From: Protonemura montana
Lineage: Eukaryota > Arthropoda > Insecta > Plecoptera > Nemouridae
NCBI GenBank assembly: GCA_947568835.1
Contig: OX387602.1
Location: forward strand, 28,847,133 to 28,911,132
Direction: 5' to 3'
Length of the DNA: 64,000 bases
Below, one piece after another: positions 9,541-20,938 of the stretch. Every line of letters begins with the position of its first letter. The stretch's first letter is position 1. Under the pieces are notes generated by a model that was not told the origin of the DNA, searched no databases, and worked only from the letters and a program-made list of their open reading frames with translations. A program made the position numbers and the translations under genes.

Positions 9541-11302
9541 CATTTAATATCCACCAGATTGCGCTGAAGGTCACTGTGCGTCTTAACACGATTGCTTATT
9601 CAATGAAACCTTACAAATAAGAGTGAATAGGGGCCCAGTCACCAGAGTATGGGCATCGACTGGCATTGTTCCAGTATGGCTCCTATGCTTGAACGTTCAA
9701 GATTAATCCTGGCAAATGGTAGAGCCCATATTTTGGAGAAACCGGTTGCTTCTACACTGTTTTTTTTGGCGGCCAGGGATAGCTCTTGTTTGCGAGGACG
9801 AATAATAATCGTCTATAGTATTTTATTTATTTAAAAGGATATATGTCCTGACTGCCCACGTGAATGTGGGTCTAAAACAAACGAAGCAGAAGCAACGGAC
9901 GACGTCATGTACCTACCATGTAGGCCGGCTTTTCTAACATGAAATTGAAATAGGTTTATCTTACTGTTCGACGTATGGCCGTCTTTGTGTCACATTGGTA
10001 TAGTCGCTGCTTAAGTCGTTTCTATGGTATACGCTACCTGGATCGAATCCACTCGACGGAGGAACCTTTTTACCGTTGGAATACGACACCAAACATCCAT
10101 CAGTGGTCAGCTGCAGTCAGAAGACTTATATATCTAAAAAAATGCAACAGAAATATTGTGTCCGCTATGGTCGTGCGGTTAAACGCATGGTATAGTGTAA
10201 TCTTATAAATGATAAGGTACCGGGTTCGAATCCCGTTTGCGGAACGAAGCTATAATCACTTTTTTTTTTTTTTGGCGTTTAGTAAAGACAGTAGCAAAAT
10301 TGCCGGGCGCTCCTGGCGCTCCGCGCCAGTCGCCCCCGCCAATTTTGCGGGCCGTTCCCACGACCCCAAACCCCACCTATACCCCGTGTGCGGCTCCTAA
10401 GTCTAGCACCAAGTATATAGGAACATGTCAACTAGTGTTAAGTGCAAAACTGACATTAGCGCCACCTGTTGGCAGAAAACGGTACTTCACTCTGGACTTA
10501 GAATAATTTTTCAAATTTTGTCAAATGTTATCTAGTGCGATAGTTAGAAAATAAAAAGCAGATGCGCTGGGAAGCGAACGCATTACCTCTGCGACTCAAA
10601 GCACAGCACCTACCACAGAGCCACGCTGCCAGGGTTGACACAGATGGAAATAAACCAACTATACTGCTAACGATATTATCCTCGCCCGAATTCACCGATA
10701 TCTCTCTTACTTGCCACCATGCTTCTCTGTTCATGGTTCAGGAAGGAAGCGTTCATCAGCTCTCGTGGTCGAGCGGTGAAGATGTCCACCTGCAGTGCAG
10801 CAGGGCCCGTGTTCAAATCCTATCGATATGAAGATATTTTTTTTTCTTTGTTATAAGTAGTATGATCAAATAACTGCTCGCCATCAAACTATAAGAAAAT
10901 GACTCTTAAAGCGCCGAGAAAACAGGACTTGTCCTGCATAGATGCAAATGTTCCCCATCCCACCAAGCGCCACGGCGGTGCTCAGCAACATCATGAGTAT
11001 GGGCTATCACCATCCAGCAAGATCTAGCGTGATAATGCAAGCATGACAGCCCGACTGGAGGAACGCCAGTCAAACTCCGTTGCATGATTACAGCGCACAT
11101 TGCTTCATTAACGTGTAAATGTTTCACCGAACATGCCGTCGTGTTAAGTCGCAATGTGACCCCCAGCGCAATCTGTTGGATATTAAGTTGGGTGTATTGG
11201 ATATTTTGATATTTATGGATTTTTTTTGAAATCGTGTTTTTCATATTATATATTTACTGTGAGTAAACAATAATATAAAACTCGGGAAAAATATCGTAGT
11301 AC
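9541..11302 (+). repeat. array unit 2
   Basis: tRNA-like segments: 9979-10059 (+), 10161-10243 (+), 10558-10630 (-), 10758-10828 (+). Hairpin 10294-10348. Nearly identical to units 3 and 4 except for the 24-base deletion near 10741. Confidence 0.92.
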
Positions 11303-11738
11303 ATTTAATATCCACCAGATTGCGCTGAAGGTCACTGTGCGTCTTAACACGATTGCTTATTCAATGAAACCTTACAAATAAGAGTGAATAGGGGCCCAGT
11401 CACCAGAGTATGGGCATCGACTGGCATTGTTCCAGTATGGCTCCTATGCTTGAACGTTCAAGATTAATCCTGGCAAATGGTAGAGCCCATATTTTGGAGA
11501 AACCGGTTGCTTCTACAATGTTTTTTTGGCGGCCAGGGATAGCTCTTGTTTGCGAGGACGAATAATAATCGTCTATAGTATTTTATTTATTTAAAATGAT
11601 ATATGTCCTGACTGCCCACGTGAATGTGGGTCTAAAACAAACGAAGCAGAAGCAACGGACGACGTCATGTACCTACCATGTAGGCCGGCTTTTCTAACAT
11701 GAAATTGAAATAGGTTTATCTTACTGTTCGACGTATGG

Positions 11739-11819
11739 CCGTCTTTGTGTCACATTGGTATAGTCGCTGCTTAAGTCGTTTCTATGGTATACGCTACCTG
11801 GATCGAATCCACTCGACGG
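11739..11819 (+). pseudogene. tRNA-like segment a (long variable arm type in unit 1)
   Basis: Outer pairing ccgtc/gacgg and a B box ggatcgaatcc with a paired T stem. The unit 1 copy (8195-8277) has a consensus A box, tggctcagtgg, and an extra hairpin aactt/aagtt where class II tRNAs (Leu, Ser) carry a long variable arm. A T5 run follows about 8 bases after the end (T4 in unit 1). The anticodon arm is not convincing, so this is a relic or SINE head rather than a working tRNA gene. Homologues lie at 8195, 9979, 13522 and 15307. Confidence 0.5.
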
Positions 11820-11919
11820 AGGAACCTTTTTACCGTTGGAATACGACACCAAACATCCATCAGTGGTCAGCTGCAGTCAGAAGACTTATAAATCTAAAAA
11901 AATGCACAGATATATTGTG

Positions 11920-12002
11920 TCCGCTATGGTCGTGCGGTTAAACGCATGGTATAGTGTAATCTTATAAATGATAAGGTACCGGGTTCGAATCCCGTTTGCG
12001 GA
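11920..12002 (+). pseudogene. tRNA-like segment b, followed by a long T run
   Basis: Acceptor arms tccgcta and ttgcgga pair at six of seven positions. The T arm is ccggg-ttcgaat-cccgt with a good B box. A hairpin atcttat/ataaggt before the T arm resembles a class II variable arm. The anticodon arm cannot be folded and the A box (tggtcgtgcgg) has one mismatch. A run of about 15 T starts about 17 bases downstream, a strong Pol III terminator. Homologues lie at 8376, 10161, 13704 and 15489. Confidence 0.5.
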
Positions 12003-12317
12003 ACGAAGCTATATTCACTTTTTTTTTTTTTTTGGCGTTTAGTAAAGACAGTAGCAAAATTGCCGGGCGCTCCTGGCGCTCCGCGCCAGTCGCCCCCGCC
12101 AATTTTGCGGGCCGTTCCCACGACCCCAAACCCCACCTATACCCCGTATGCGGCTCCTAAGTCTAGCACCAAGTATATAGGAACATGTCAACTAGTGTTA
12201 AGTGCAAAACTGACATTAGCGCCACCTGTTGGCAGAAAACGGTACTTCACTCTGGACTTAGAATAATTTTTCAAATTTTGTCAAATGTTATCTAGTGCGA
12301 TAGTTAGAAAATAAAAA

Positions 12318-12390
12318 GCAGATGCGCTGGGAAGCGAACGCATTACCTCTGCGACTCAAAGCACAGCACCTACCACAGAGCCACGCTGCC
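12318..12390 (-). pseudogene. tRNA-like segment c on the minus strand
   Basis: Read on the minus strand: A box tggctctgtggtagg, an anticodon-like stem ctgtg/cgcag closing a loop that contains ctttgag (like the loop of Gln-TTG tRNAs, but one base too long), and a weak B box gttcgcttcc. The T stem does not pair. TTTTT follows at once on the minus strand. This is a relic, not a callable tRNA. Homologues lie at 8776, 10558, 14101 and 15858. Confidence 0.45.
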
Positions 12391-12540
12391 AGGGTTGACA
12401 CAGATGGAAATAAACCAACTATACTGCTAACGATATTATCCTCGCCCGAATTCACCGATATCTCTCTTACTTGCCACCATGCTTCTCTGTTCATGGTTCA
12501 GGTAATTTATATAGACCTAAAAAAGGAGGAAGCGTTCATC

Positions 12541-12612
12541 AGCTCTCGTGGTCGAGCGGTGAAGATGTCCACCTGCAGTGCAGCAGGGCCCGTGTTCAGA
12601 TCCTATCGATAT
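12541..12612 (+). pseudogene. tRNA-like segment d
   Basis: A box tggtcgagcgg fits the consensus and resembles Leu/Ser tRNAs. A stem cctgc/gcagg lies in the anticodon position and a B-box-like gttcaaatcc follows (gttcagatcc in this unit). A T-rich run (T8-T9) begins about 16 bases downstream. The acceptor stem is not paired. Homologues lie at 8998, 10758, 14324 and 16081. Confidence 0.45.
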
Positions 12613-13084
12613 GAAGATATTTTTTTTTCTTTGTGATAAGTAGTATGATCAAATAACTGCTCGCCATCAAACTATAAGAAAATGACTCTTAAAGCGCCGA
12701 GAAAACAGGACTTGTCCTGCATAGATGCAAATGTTCCCCATCCCACCAAGCGCCACGGCGGTGCTCAGCAACATCATGAGTATGGGCTATCACCATCCAG
12801 CAAGATCTAGCGTGATAATGCAAGCATGACAGCCCGACTGGAGGAACGCCAGTCAAACTCCGTTGCATGATTACAGCGCACATTGCTTCATTAACGTGTA
12901 AATGTTTCACCGAACATGCCGTCGTGTTAAGTCGCAATGTGACCCCCAGCGCAATCTGTTGGATATTAAGTTGGGTGTATTGGATATTTTGATATTTATG
13001 GATTTTTTTTGAAATCGTGTTTTTCATATTATATATTTACTGTGAGTAAACAATAATATAAAACTCGGGAAAAGTATCGTAGTA

Positions 13085-14868
13085 CATTTAATATCCACCA
13101 GATTGCGCTGAAGGTCACTGTGCGTCTTAACACGATTGCTTATTCAATGAAACCTTACAAATAAGAGTGAATAGGGGCCCAGTCACCAGAGTATGGGCAT
13201 CGACTGGCATTGTTCCAGTATGGCTCCTATGCTTGAACGTTCAAGATTAATCCTGGCAAATGGTAGAGCCCATATTTTGGAGAAACCGGTTGCTTCTACA
13301 ATGTTTTTTTGGCGGCCAGGGATAGCTCTTGTTTGCGAGGACGAATAATAATCGTCTATAGTATTTTATTTATTTAAAATGATATATGTCCTGACTGCCC
13401 ACGTGAATGTGGGTCTAAAACAAACGAAGCAGAAGCAACGGACGACGTCATGTACCTACCATGTAGGCCGGCTTTTCTAACATGAAAATGAAATAGGTTT
13501 ATCTTACTGTTCGACGTATGGCCGTCTTTGTGTCACATTGGTATAGTCGCTGCTTAAGTCGTTTCTATGGTATACGCTACCTGGATCGAATCCACTCGAC
13601 GGAGGAACCTTTTTACCGTTGGAATACGACACCAAACATCCATCAGTGGTCAGCTGCAGTCAGAAGACTTATATATCTAAAAAAATGCAACAGAAATATT
13701 GTGTCCGCTATGGTCGTGCGGTTAAACGCATGGTATAGTGTAATCTTATAAATGATAAGGTACCGGGTTCGAATCCCGTTTGCGGAACGAAGCTATATTC
13801 ACTTTTTTTTTTTTTTTGGCGTTTAGTAAAGACAGTAGCAAAATTGCCGGGCGCTCCTGGCGCTCCGCGCCAGTCGCCCCCGCCAATTTTGCGGGCCGTT
13901 CCCACGACCCCAAGCCCCACCTATACCCCGTGTGCGGCTCCTAAGTCTAGCACCAAGTATATAGGAACATGTCAACTAGTGTTAAGTGCAAAACTGACAT
14001 TAGCGCCACCTGTTGGCAGAAAACGGTACTTCACTCTGGACTTACAATAATTTTCAAATTTTGTCAAATTTTATCTAGTGCGATAGTTAGAAAATAAAAA
14101 GCAGATGCGCTGGGAAGCGAACGCATTACCTCTGCAACTCAAAGCACAGCACCTACCACAGAGCCACGCTGCCAGGGATGACACAGATGGAAATAAACCA
14201 ACTATACTGCTAACGATATCGTCCTCGCCTGAATTCACCGATATCTCTCTCACTTGCCACCATGCTTCTCTGTTCATGGTTCAGGTAATTTATAATGACA
14301 TAAAAAAGTGGCAAGCGTTCATCAGCTCTCGTGGTCGAGCGGTGAAGATGTCCGCCTGCAGTGCAGCAGGGCCCGTGTTCAAATCCCTTCGATATGAAGA
14401 TATATTTTTTTTCTTTGTTATAAGTAGTATGACCAAATATCTGCTCGCCATCAAACTAAAAGAAAATGACTCTTAAAGCGCCGAGAAAACAGGACTTGTC
14501 CTGCATAGATGCAAATGTTCCCCATCCCACCAAGCGCCACGGCGGTGCTCAGCAACTTCATGAGTATGGGCTATCATGATCCAGCAAGATCTAGCGTGAC
14601 AATGCAAGCATGACAGCCCGACTGGAGGAACGCCAGTCAAACTCCGTTGCATAATTACATCGCATATTGCTTCTTTAACGTGTAAATGTTTCACCGAACA
14701 TGCCTGCGTGTTAAGTCACATTGTGACCCCCAGCGCAATCTGTTGGATATTAAGTTGGGTGTATTGGATATTTCGATATTTATGGATTTTTTTTGAAAAC
14801 GTGTTTTTCATATTATATATTTACTGTGAGTAAACAATAATATAAAACTCGGGAAAAATATCGTAGTA
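13085..14868 (+). repeat. array unit 4
   Basis: tRNA-like segments: 13522-13602 (+), 13704-13786 (+), 14101-14173 (-), 14324-14395 (+). Hairpin 13838-13892. The left half matches unit 3, while the right half (after about 14040) carries changes shared with unit 5, such as ataatgacataaaaaag near 14290. This suggests exchange between units. Confidence 0.92.
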
Positions 14869-16622
14869 CATTTAATATCCACCAGATTGCGCTGAAGGTC
14901 ACTGTGCGTCTTAACACGATTGCTTATTCAATGAAACCTTACAAATAAGAGTGAATAGGGGCCCAGTCACCAGAGTATGGGCATCGACTGGCATTGTTCC
15001 AGTATGGTTTCCTATACTTGAACATTCAAGATCAATCCTGGCAAATGGTAGAGCCCACATTTTGGAGAAGCCGGTTGCTTCTACACTGCTATTTTTGGCG
15101 GCCAGGGATAGCTCTTGTTTGCGAGGACGAATAATAATCGTCTATGGTATTTTATTTATTTAAAAGGATATATGTCCTGACTGCCCACGGGAATGTGGTT
15201 CTAAACAAACGAAGCAGAAGCAACGAACGACGTCATGTACCTACCATGTAGGTCGGCTTTTCTAACATGAAATTGAAATAGGTTTATCTTACTATACGAC
15301 GTATGGCCGTCTTTGTGTCACATTGGTATAGTCGCTGCTTTAGTCGTTTCTATGGTATACGCTACCCGGATCGAATCCACTCGACGGAGGAACCTTTTTA
15401 CAGTTGGAATACGACACCAAACATCCATCAGTGGTCAGCTGCAGTCAGAAGACTTATATATTTAAAAAAATGCAACAGAGATATTGTGTCCGCTATGGTC
15501 GTGCGGTTAAACGCATGGTATAGTGAAATCATAAAAATGATAAGGTACCGGGTTCGAATCCCGTTTGCAGAACGAAGCAATATTCAATTTTTTTTTTTCA
15601 TTTGGGCGTATGGTAAAGACAGTAGCAAAATTGCCGGGCGCTCCTGGCGCTCCGCGCCAGTCGCCCCCGCCAATTTTGCGGGCCGTTCCCACGACCCCAA
15701 ACCCCACCTATACCCCGTATGCGGCTCCTAAGTCTAGCACCAAGTATATAGGAACATGTCAACTAGTGTTAAGTGCAAAACTGACATTAGCGCCACCTGT
15801 TGGCAGAAAACGGTACTTCACTCAATGTTATCTAGTGCGATAGTTAGAAAATAAAAAGCAAATGCGCTGGGAAGCGAACGCATTACCTCTGCGACTCAAA
15901 GCACAGCACCTACCACAGAGCCACGCTGCCAGGGTTGACACAGATGGAAATAAACCAACTATACTGCTAACGATATTATCCTCGCCCGAATTCACCGATA
16001 TCTCTCTTACTTGCCACCATGCTTCTCTATTCATGATTCAGGTAATTTATAATGACATAAAAAAGTAGGAAGCGTTCATCAGCTCTCGTGGTCGAGCGGT
16101 GAAGATGTCCGCCTGCAGTGCGGCAGGGCCCGTTTTCAATTCCCATCGATATTAAGATATATATTTTTTTTTTGTTATAAGTAGTATGATCGAATATCTG
16201 CGCGCCATCAAACTAAAAGAAAATTACTCTAAAGGCGCCGAGAAAACAGGACTTGTCATGCAGAGATGCAAATGTTCCCCATCCCACCAAGCGCCACGGC
16301 GGTGCTCAGCAACTTTATGAGTATGGGCTATCACCATCCAGCAAGATCTAGCGTGATAATGCAAGCATGACAGCCCGACTGGAGGAACGCCAGTCAAACT
16401 CCGTTGGCTGATCACAATTTCATACAATTTCATTTGTAAATGTTTCACCGAACATGCCGTCGTGTTAAGTCGCACCGTGACCCCCAGCGCAATCTGTTGG
16501 ATATTAAGTTGGATCTATTTGCTGTTGTGAAATAAATGGATATTAAATTGGATATAATTAATTGATATTCAATTGTTATTATGATGAAACAAAAATAAAA
16601 AAACACGGCAAATATCAGGGTA
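14869..16622 (+). repeat. array unit 5 (degraded right end)
   Basis: tRNA-like segments: 15307-15387 (+), 15489-15571 (+), 15858-15930 (-), 16081-16152 (+). Hairpin 15625-15679. About 30 bases are missing near 15824 compared with units 2-4, and sequence after about 16400 drifts away from the other units before the array stops. Confidence 0.9.
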
Positions 16623-16739
16623 CATTTATCTTTTGTTTGTCTTCAGTAATCTGTTTTTTGTGAAATTTTTTAGTATATACCCTATAGTAAAGTTCGTTAA
16701 GTTAGTAAGTATATAGTTTTTTAGTAGTTTATAGTATGA
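16623..16739. other. AT-rich spacer
   Basis: Short AT-rich sequence between the array and the second lectin locus, with repeated tagt/tata words. No feature seen. Confidence 0.5.
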
Positions 16740-16884
16740 TGATTGGCATCATCATAACTCCATGCTGGGGCAAATTGGAGCGAGTAGCTTTTTTACCAGT
16801 TCATCTATAACGACACGATCTAGCAAACTGTTTTGTGCTCAAAAAAGAACAAAAAATCGAATTGCAAAGTTTCAATTATTCAAC

Positions 16885-16890
16885 TTTATT
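16885..16890 (-). terminator. poly(A) signal AATAAA of lectin gene B
   Basis: AATAAA on the minus strand about 50 bases past the TAG stop at 16939-16941, at the same spacing as in copy A. Confidence 0.75.
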
Positions 16891-16938
16891 CCAGTAAATT
16901 TTTCACGCCGTCACAACCACCTCGTACCCCGAGACTCT

Positions 16939-19816
16939 CTAAGACGATCGCTTGCAGATGAAGCTGATGCTCGCGCTGCTGGTACTCGTGCCCATGCCGT
17001 TAAGGGCGTACTGCACCACGTACGGGTAGTTCTGGTAGCTACCCATCGGCTCCGAGGCATCGACCCACTTCTGGTAGCCGAGCTCTGACAGCGGAGTATC
17101 TGCAAAAACATGGCGGTTCGGTCAGAGACTACGCCCCTGGTAGACAGGGATCGATGTCATCTAGTTTGATAGATGAGATCATCGGAGTTCAGCAACAGAT
17201 ATTGGATGGGTGACCATCATACACATGACCAGTTTTGTTTGCGAGAGGGGTTTACAGGATTGAAGTTAGAACAACAACTTGATTCGCCTTACTGACGCAT
17301 TTTTCGACAGTTTGAATACGTGGTGATTTTGTTCGAGTTGTACCGGTTGTACCGTCCTACGGAAGGGCTCAATAAACTGGGTTCAGTAAACAAGAAGGTT
17401 ACGTGCCGGCACTGGATTTCTCCTCTTCCTTTCTAAGCTAGGTTAGGTTATCATCATCAATATCATTCACCCATTTACCGACACATTAAGACCAATGCTG
17501 CACAAGCTGATTTAAAAACTGTGCGTCGTTAAAATTCACCAATCAATCAAGTTAAATAAACCAATACTATTTAAACTAGTCTAGGCTCGGCTTATCGTAA
17601 TGTTTACTTTTAAGAATCGAACCGAAAGTGGTAATGGCAGTTAAAAAGTGAAAAGTGTAGGCTTCAGGGGGTTGTATTACCTCAATTTTATTTTCCTGGG
17701 GAATCCAGAGAACAAAATCTTAGTTTTTTTCTTTCGTTGGGATGGTGGGAAACTTTTCAAAAAAGTTTGCTCTTGTATTTTTTTACGTGAAATTCGGAGT
17801 GCTAACCGATTGAATGGATATGGGATCCACTGCTGCTAAGAAAATCCAGATCTTTTTTCTGATAACTACCAGAAAAACGCATTAGACAGGCTTTTTTACA
17901 ACGCGTGTAACTGTTAGGAAAAATTGAATTTTTAATTTCAAAAGCGTCACTCTGTTGCCAATAGTGTGATGAGTCGCCTAGTTTTTGTTTCGTCACGATC
18001 GGACAAGTGGTGTGGAGCCTTGATAAAGACCTGAGTAAGCACCAACTCTAACAGCCACACTTACTTTTCACGCTCACGAAGCCGTTGTTGGGACCCCATT
18101 TCCGATGCACTCCGATCCAAATGTATCCGCTCACGCTGAACTGAGGGAGGGCGTTCCACACGGCAAGGAGCTCGGCCTCCGAGTCCACCACCATCAAGTC
18201 GGCGTTCTCCTCGCGGCAAGCCTCCCAAGCTAGCGGCCACGTCAGCGACTCGTTGTGCAATTTAAAGGAGCCGTAGTTTCCGACGGGGGTATAGGTGTCA
18301 CTGTGGGGGCAAGCAGGATATGAGTTGGTTGAAAAGACTATTTTCGAAGACTGCAGCAACCAATTCCAAAATATAGAATAGTAATCTTTAGAATTAGAAC
18401 GCTACTGGAATTTGGAATAAAAGCCATGGTCCTTGTTCAACCTCCTCCGAACTCACGTGACGTTTTCACCGCCCTGGTCCTCGCTGAGCTCGCAAATAAA
18501 AGTACTGAGCGTGGTGCAGGAACCATCAAAGATGCCGGCCGAGTTCAGGTAACCGCAATTGGACGAGACACCACCAACGGGGTACGCGGGTGCCCAAAGA
18601 TTGTCGTTGGTCGACAAACCTCTTCCTATGGGGTGAAACACAAGCTTTAATATATCACACATGTCGTCTTTAATAATTATTGGCTTAACATTAGTGACTT
18701 GGCGTTTTATTTTCATCGACATGGATTTTGTGGAGTTGGCTGCACAGTTTTCCAAGACGCTAAAACTTACAGAAACCACTTTATGTCGAGGAATGTTACT
18801 GGACAGAATTCTACTTCAGCTTGGTTGCCATAGCAACAGTAGCATGGGGAAGCATGGTTTAGTGAACATATCCTGTTTACCGGTGATGAAGGAGTAGACT
18901 CCCTCGACGAACTGGTCGTGGAAGCCGATGAGGACGCTGCTGGCCCCGTGCCTGGTCATCATCTCTTGCAGCGCCTCCTTTTCCTTGACGGAGTTGATGA
19001 CCGTCAGGAGGCCGCCGCTCGACTGGCATTGCTGGGAACGAAGCAAAGTTAATGAAGATAAAGGGACGTGGCAGCTTCTTTGCTCGAGCAATAACTTTGA
19101 TGATCAACTCATTATATGAAAGGAACCACAAGTTATTTAGTGAAATCATTATTGTTTATTTGAGACACATTCAAGTTTGTTTTTGGATGGAGATGTCAAC
19201 TCTGCTCTGCGGGCTGAATCTTGGATCTGAGATTATAAGATTATTTTTGACTATGCAAGGTATTCGTCAACGTAAAGGTGTGTTTTTGTTAGATCGACGG
19301 ATTCTTCTGATACTGAAAACAAATCATGGCAAGAGTGCATGATGTATATTTTCATTTTTTTGATAACGCTAATTAAGATAATACTGGTATCAGTTAGTTG
19401 ATGACAAGGTTTCGAGGTTTGACTACGCCAGCTTTATTTTTATGTAGAATTTAGCAAATCTTAACAAGATAAATAATAAATTGAAATCAAATTTGGTGGT
19501 ATTCTGTATTCAACATATTTCTCCACGATTTTGTTATGAAAATTCAGAGTGTTTACTGTTGACAAGCAACATAAACATTTTTTATGTACCGATACTGCTA
19601 TGTACTAATGAACGGGGATCAGTATGCCAAAAAGTAAAAACCATTTAATTTTCCATGAGGGACACTCACCCTATACGCCGTCGACCAGTTGGCGGGGATT
19701 CCGTTGAAGTAGTACTCCCCGACGCCAGGGATGACGTCTTGCACACCCACATCCGCTTCCGGTCGGGCCTTTGCGACTGCGCAGAGCGCGATGAGCACGA
19801 CGACAACGACTTGCAT
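16939..19816 (-). CDS. secreted dual C-type lectin domain protein (immulectin-like), paralogue B
   Basis: Exons 19670-19816, 18881-19031, 18457-18625, 18065-18300 and 16939-17099 have the same lengths and phases as paralogue A and give 287 codons with no break. The signal peptide is MQVVVVVLIALCAVAKA. CTLD1 has all four Cys and is identical to A through exon 2. CTLD2 differs at about 24 positions: it keeps a canonical Trp-Ile-Gly core (W217, where A has Ser) and has EPM at 251-253 where A has EPS. Exon 1 ends with a consensus GTGAGT donor (GTTAGT in A). Both genes appear functional; B has the more typical CTLD2 core. Pathogen recognition is inferred from dual-CTLD insect lectins, and the ligand is unknown. 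Confidence 0.92.
17155..17460 (+). repeat. 5S-rRNA-like SINE remnant in lectin intron 4 (copy B)
   Basis: Orthologous to 2935-3300, including tattggatgggtgacc and the gtgccggcac part, but without the expanded ggtacaaccggtac block. Confidence 0.55.
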
Positions 19817-19835
19817 CCTGCACAGAGATGAATAT
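19817..19835 (-). other. 3' splice site directly before the lectin start codon (copy B)
   Basis: The same catctctgtgcag-G-ATG arrangement as in copy A, supporting an untranslated upstream exon in both paralogues. Confidence 0.5.
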
Positions 19836-20360
19836 GTGTTAGTTTCTTCTCTGCGATTCAGGTTGATGGATTAATTGCTGTCTTAATTTACTCTTACTAT
19901 TGATTACTTTCGACAAGATAAATAAAGTCTACATTGATGTTATTTTACATACAGGATAATAAAACCTTGTGTGTTTGACAAGTCGTACCTGTTTTATGGA
20001 AGGACTGTGGAAGATCACCGCACTGGTTAATGAACGTAGCTACAATACCTTCTCCTTGGGTTTGATATCAATCTTACCAGAATTGTTGATAACTTTAGGC
20101 TCAAGTGCACCTAGAGATAAAAGAATCCCAGCTTATCGATTCAAGATAACATTGATTTAAACTTGCTGCAATCTTTTGATCTTCAATATCTTAAGCCTTC
20201 CATCCGAGGAAGACTACTTACTCATGACAGATGGAAAGCTGATGCAATGATGATGCAAAATTTGCATTACTTTGCTAAGCTCTGAACCTAGGGCCAGTTT
20301 AATGGAACAAAACATTTGTTGTTTTGTTGAGGGCTGTATCGGTCTTGCAGGACAAGTGGG

Positions 20361-20815
20361 GCCTTGAAATTACCTAAGAAGTTGGGTATGCCTAGCTGGA
20401 CCAGAGACGACAGTTGCAGTGCGAGAAGCAAGCATTGGTTCACTACTGGATTCATCGAACTTGGTAATAACTTGTCAAGAAGCGATCATTGAGGAAAAAA
20501 ATCTGTCTAAGGTAAGATTTAAAATTATTTTTAAACGCATTTCCCCGCCTTTCTCGTTTAGTTCAGGCAATATTTTTTCAAAATCTGTGTTCATTGTGTA
20601 AAGGTCCCTCTAGCTCAAGTATATTTTTGTTCGGCTACAATTTTATTTTTGTAAATAAAAAGCACTTTCACTTGCACTTGATAGTTGCTAGTTGCACTTG
20701 CTATCTTGTTTCTGCTCAAAAGCCATGTGTTTCGAACAAAATCAACTTAACTTTTGGTTACTTTTCATGTGCTTATAAATTTCTTGCCCCTTCGAATATT
20801 CCACTTTTGTAAACG
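20361..20815 (+). other. segment present only in copy B, with a candidate exon
   Basis: Absent from copy A, where the flanks (caagtggg and gatcttggttt) meet directly. On the plus strand 20368-20511 is open for 48 codons (contains AGPETTVAVREASIGSLLD and ends IIEEKNLSK) and stops exactly at a strong donor, ctaag/gtaaga. Possible acceptors lie near 20562, a stop at 20651 and AATAAA at 20654-20659. It could be an exon remnant lost from copy A, or an insertion in copy B. The family is not recognised. Confidence 0.35.
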
Positions 20816-20938
20816 GATCTTGGTTTATTTATGCTTCCACAATGCATTGCAATACAGAGGCATGCATTCAAAGTATTTGGAAGGCTAAGAGTTTCTGGTT
20901 CCGTCATCGAGGTGTTAGGAAATAAATTTTATATCTAG
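20816..20938 (+). pseudogene. copy B counterpart of the candidate exon at 6331-6462
   Basis: 41 codons remain open in the same frame, ending in TAG at 20936-20938, but the upstream splice-site context is replaced by the copy-B-specific segment. Coding status is doubtful. Confidence 0.2.

Larger units (their letters stand above)
11303..13084 (+). repeat. array unit 3
   Basis: tRNA-like segments: 11739-11819 (+), 11920-12002 (+), 12318-12390 (-), 12541-12612 (+). Hairpin 12054-12108. It includes the 24 bases missing from unit 2. Confidence 0.92.
7779..16622 (+). repeat. tandem array of five 1.75-1.78 kb units with tRNA-like sequences
   Basis: Unit starts, taken at the c of catttratatcc, fall at 7779, 9541, 11303, 13085 and 14869; the array ends near 16622. 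Periods are 1762, 1762, 1782, 1784 and about 1754. Units 2-4 are nearly identical, unit 1 is the most diverged, and unit 5 is intermediate with a degraded 3' end. Unit 2 lacks about 24 bases (near 10741, gtaatttatatagacc and following) that units 1 and 3 keep. Each unit contains four tRNA-like segments, a GC-rich hairpin and a 330-base region with an uninformative ORF. No transposase or reverse transcriptase is present. Confidence 0.95.

Noticed and set aside
10562..12636. Short ORFs over the tRNA-like segment c (MRWEANALPL type, and its minus-strand counterpart)
   Set aside because: They overlap a tRNA-like sequence and differ between units by frame changes, so they are shadows of the repeat.
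7779..16622. Functional tRNA genes in the 1.78 kb units
   Set aside because: A and B boxes are visible, but none of the four segments folds into a full cloverleaf with a proper 7-base anticodon loop and paired acceptor and T stems.
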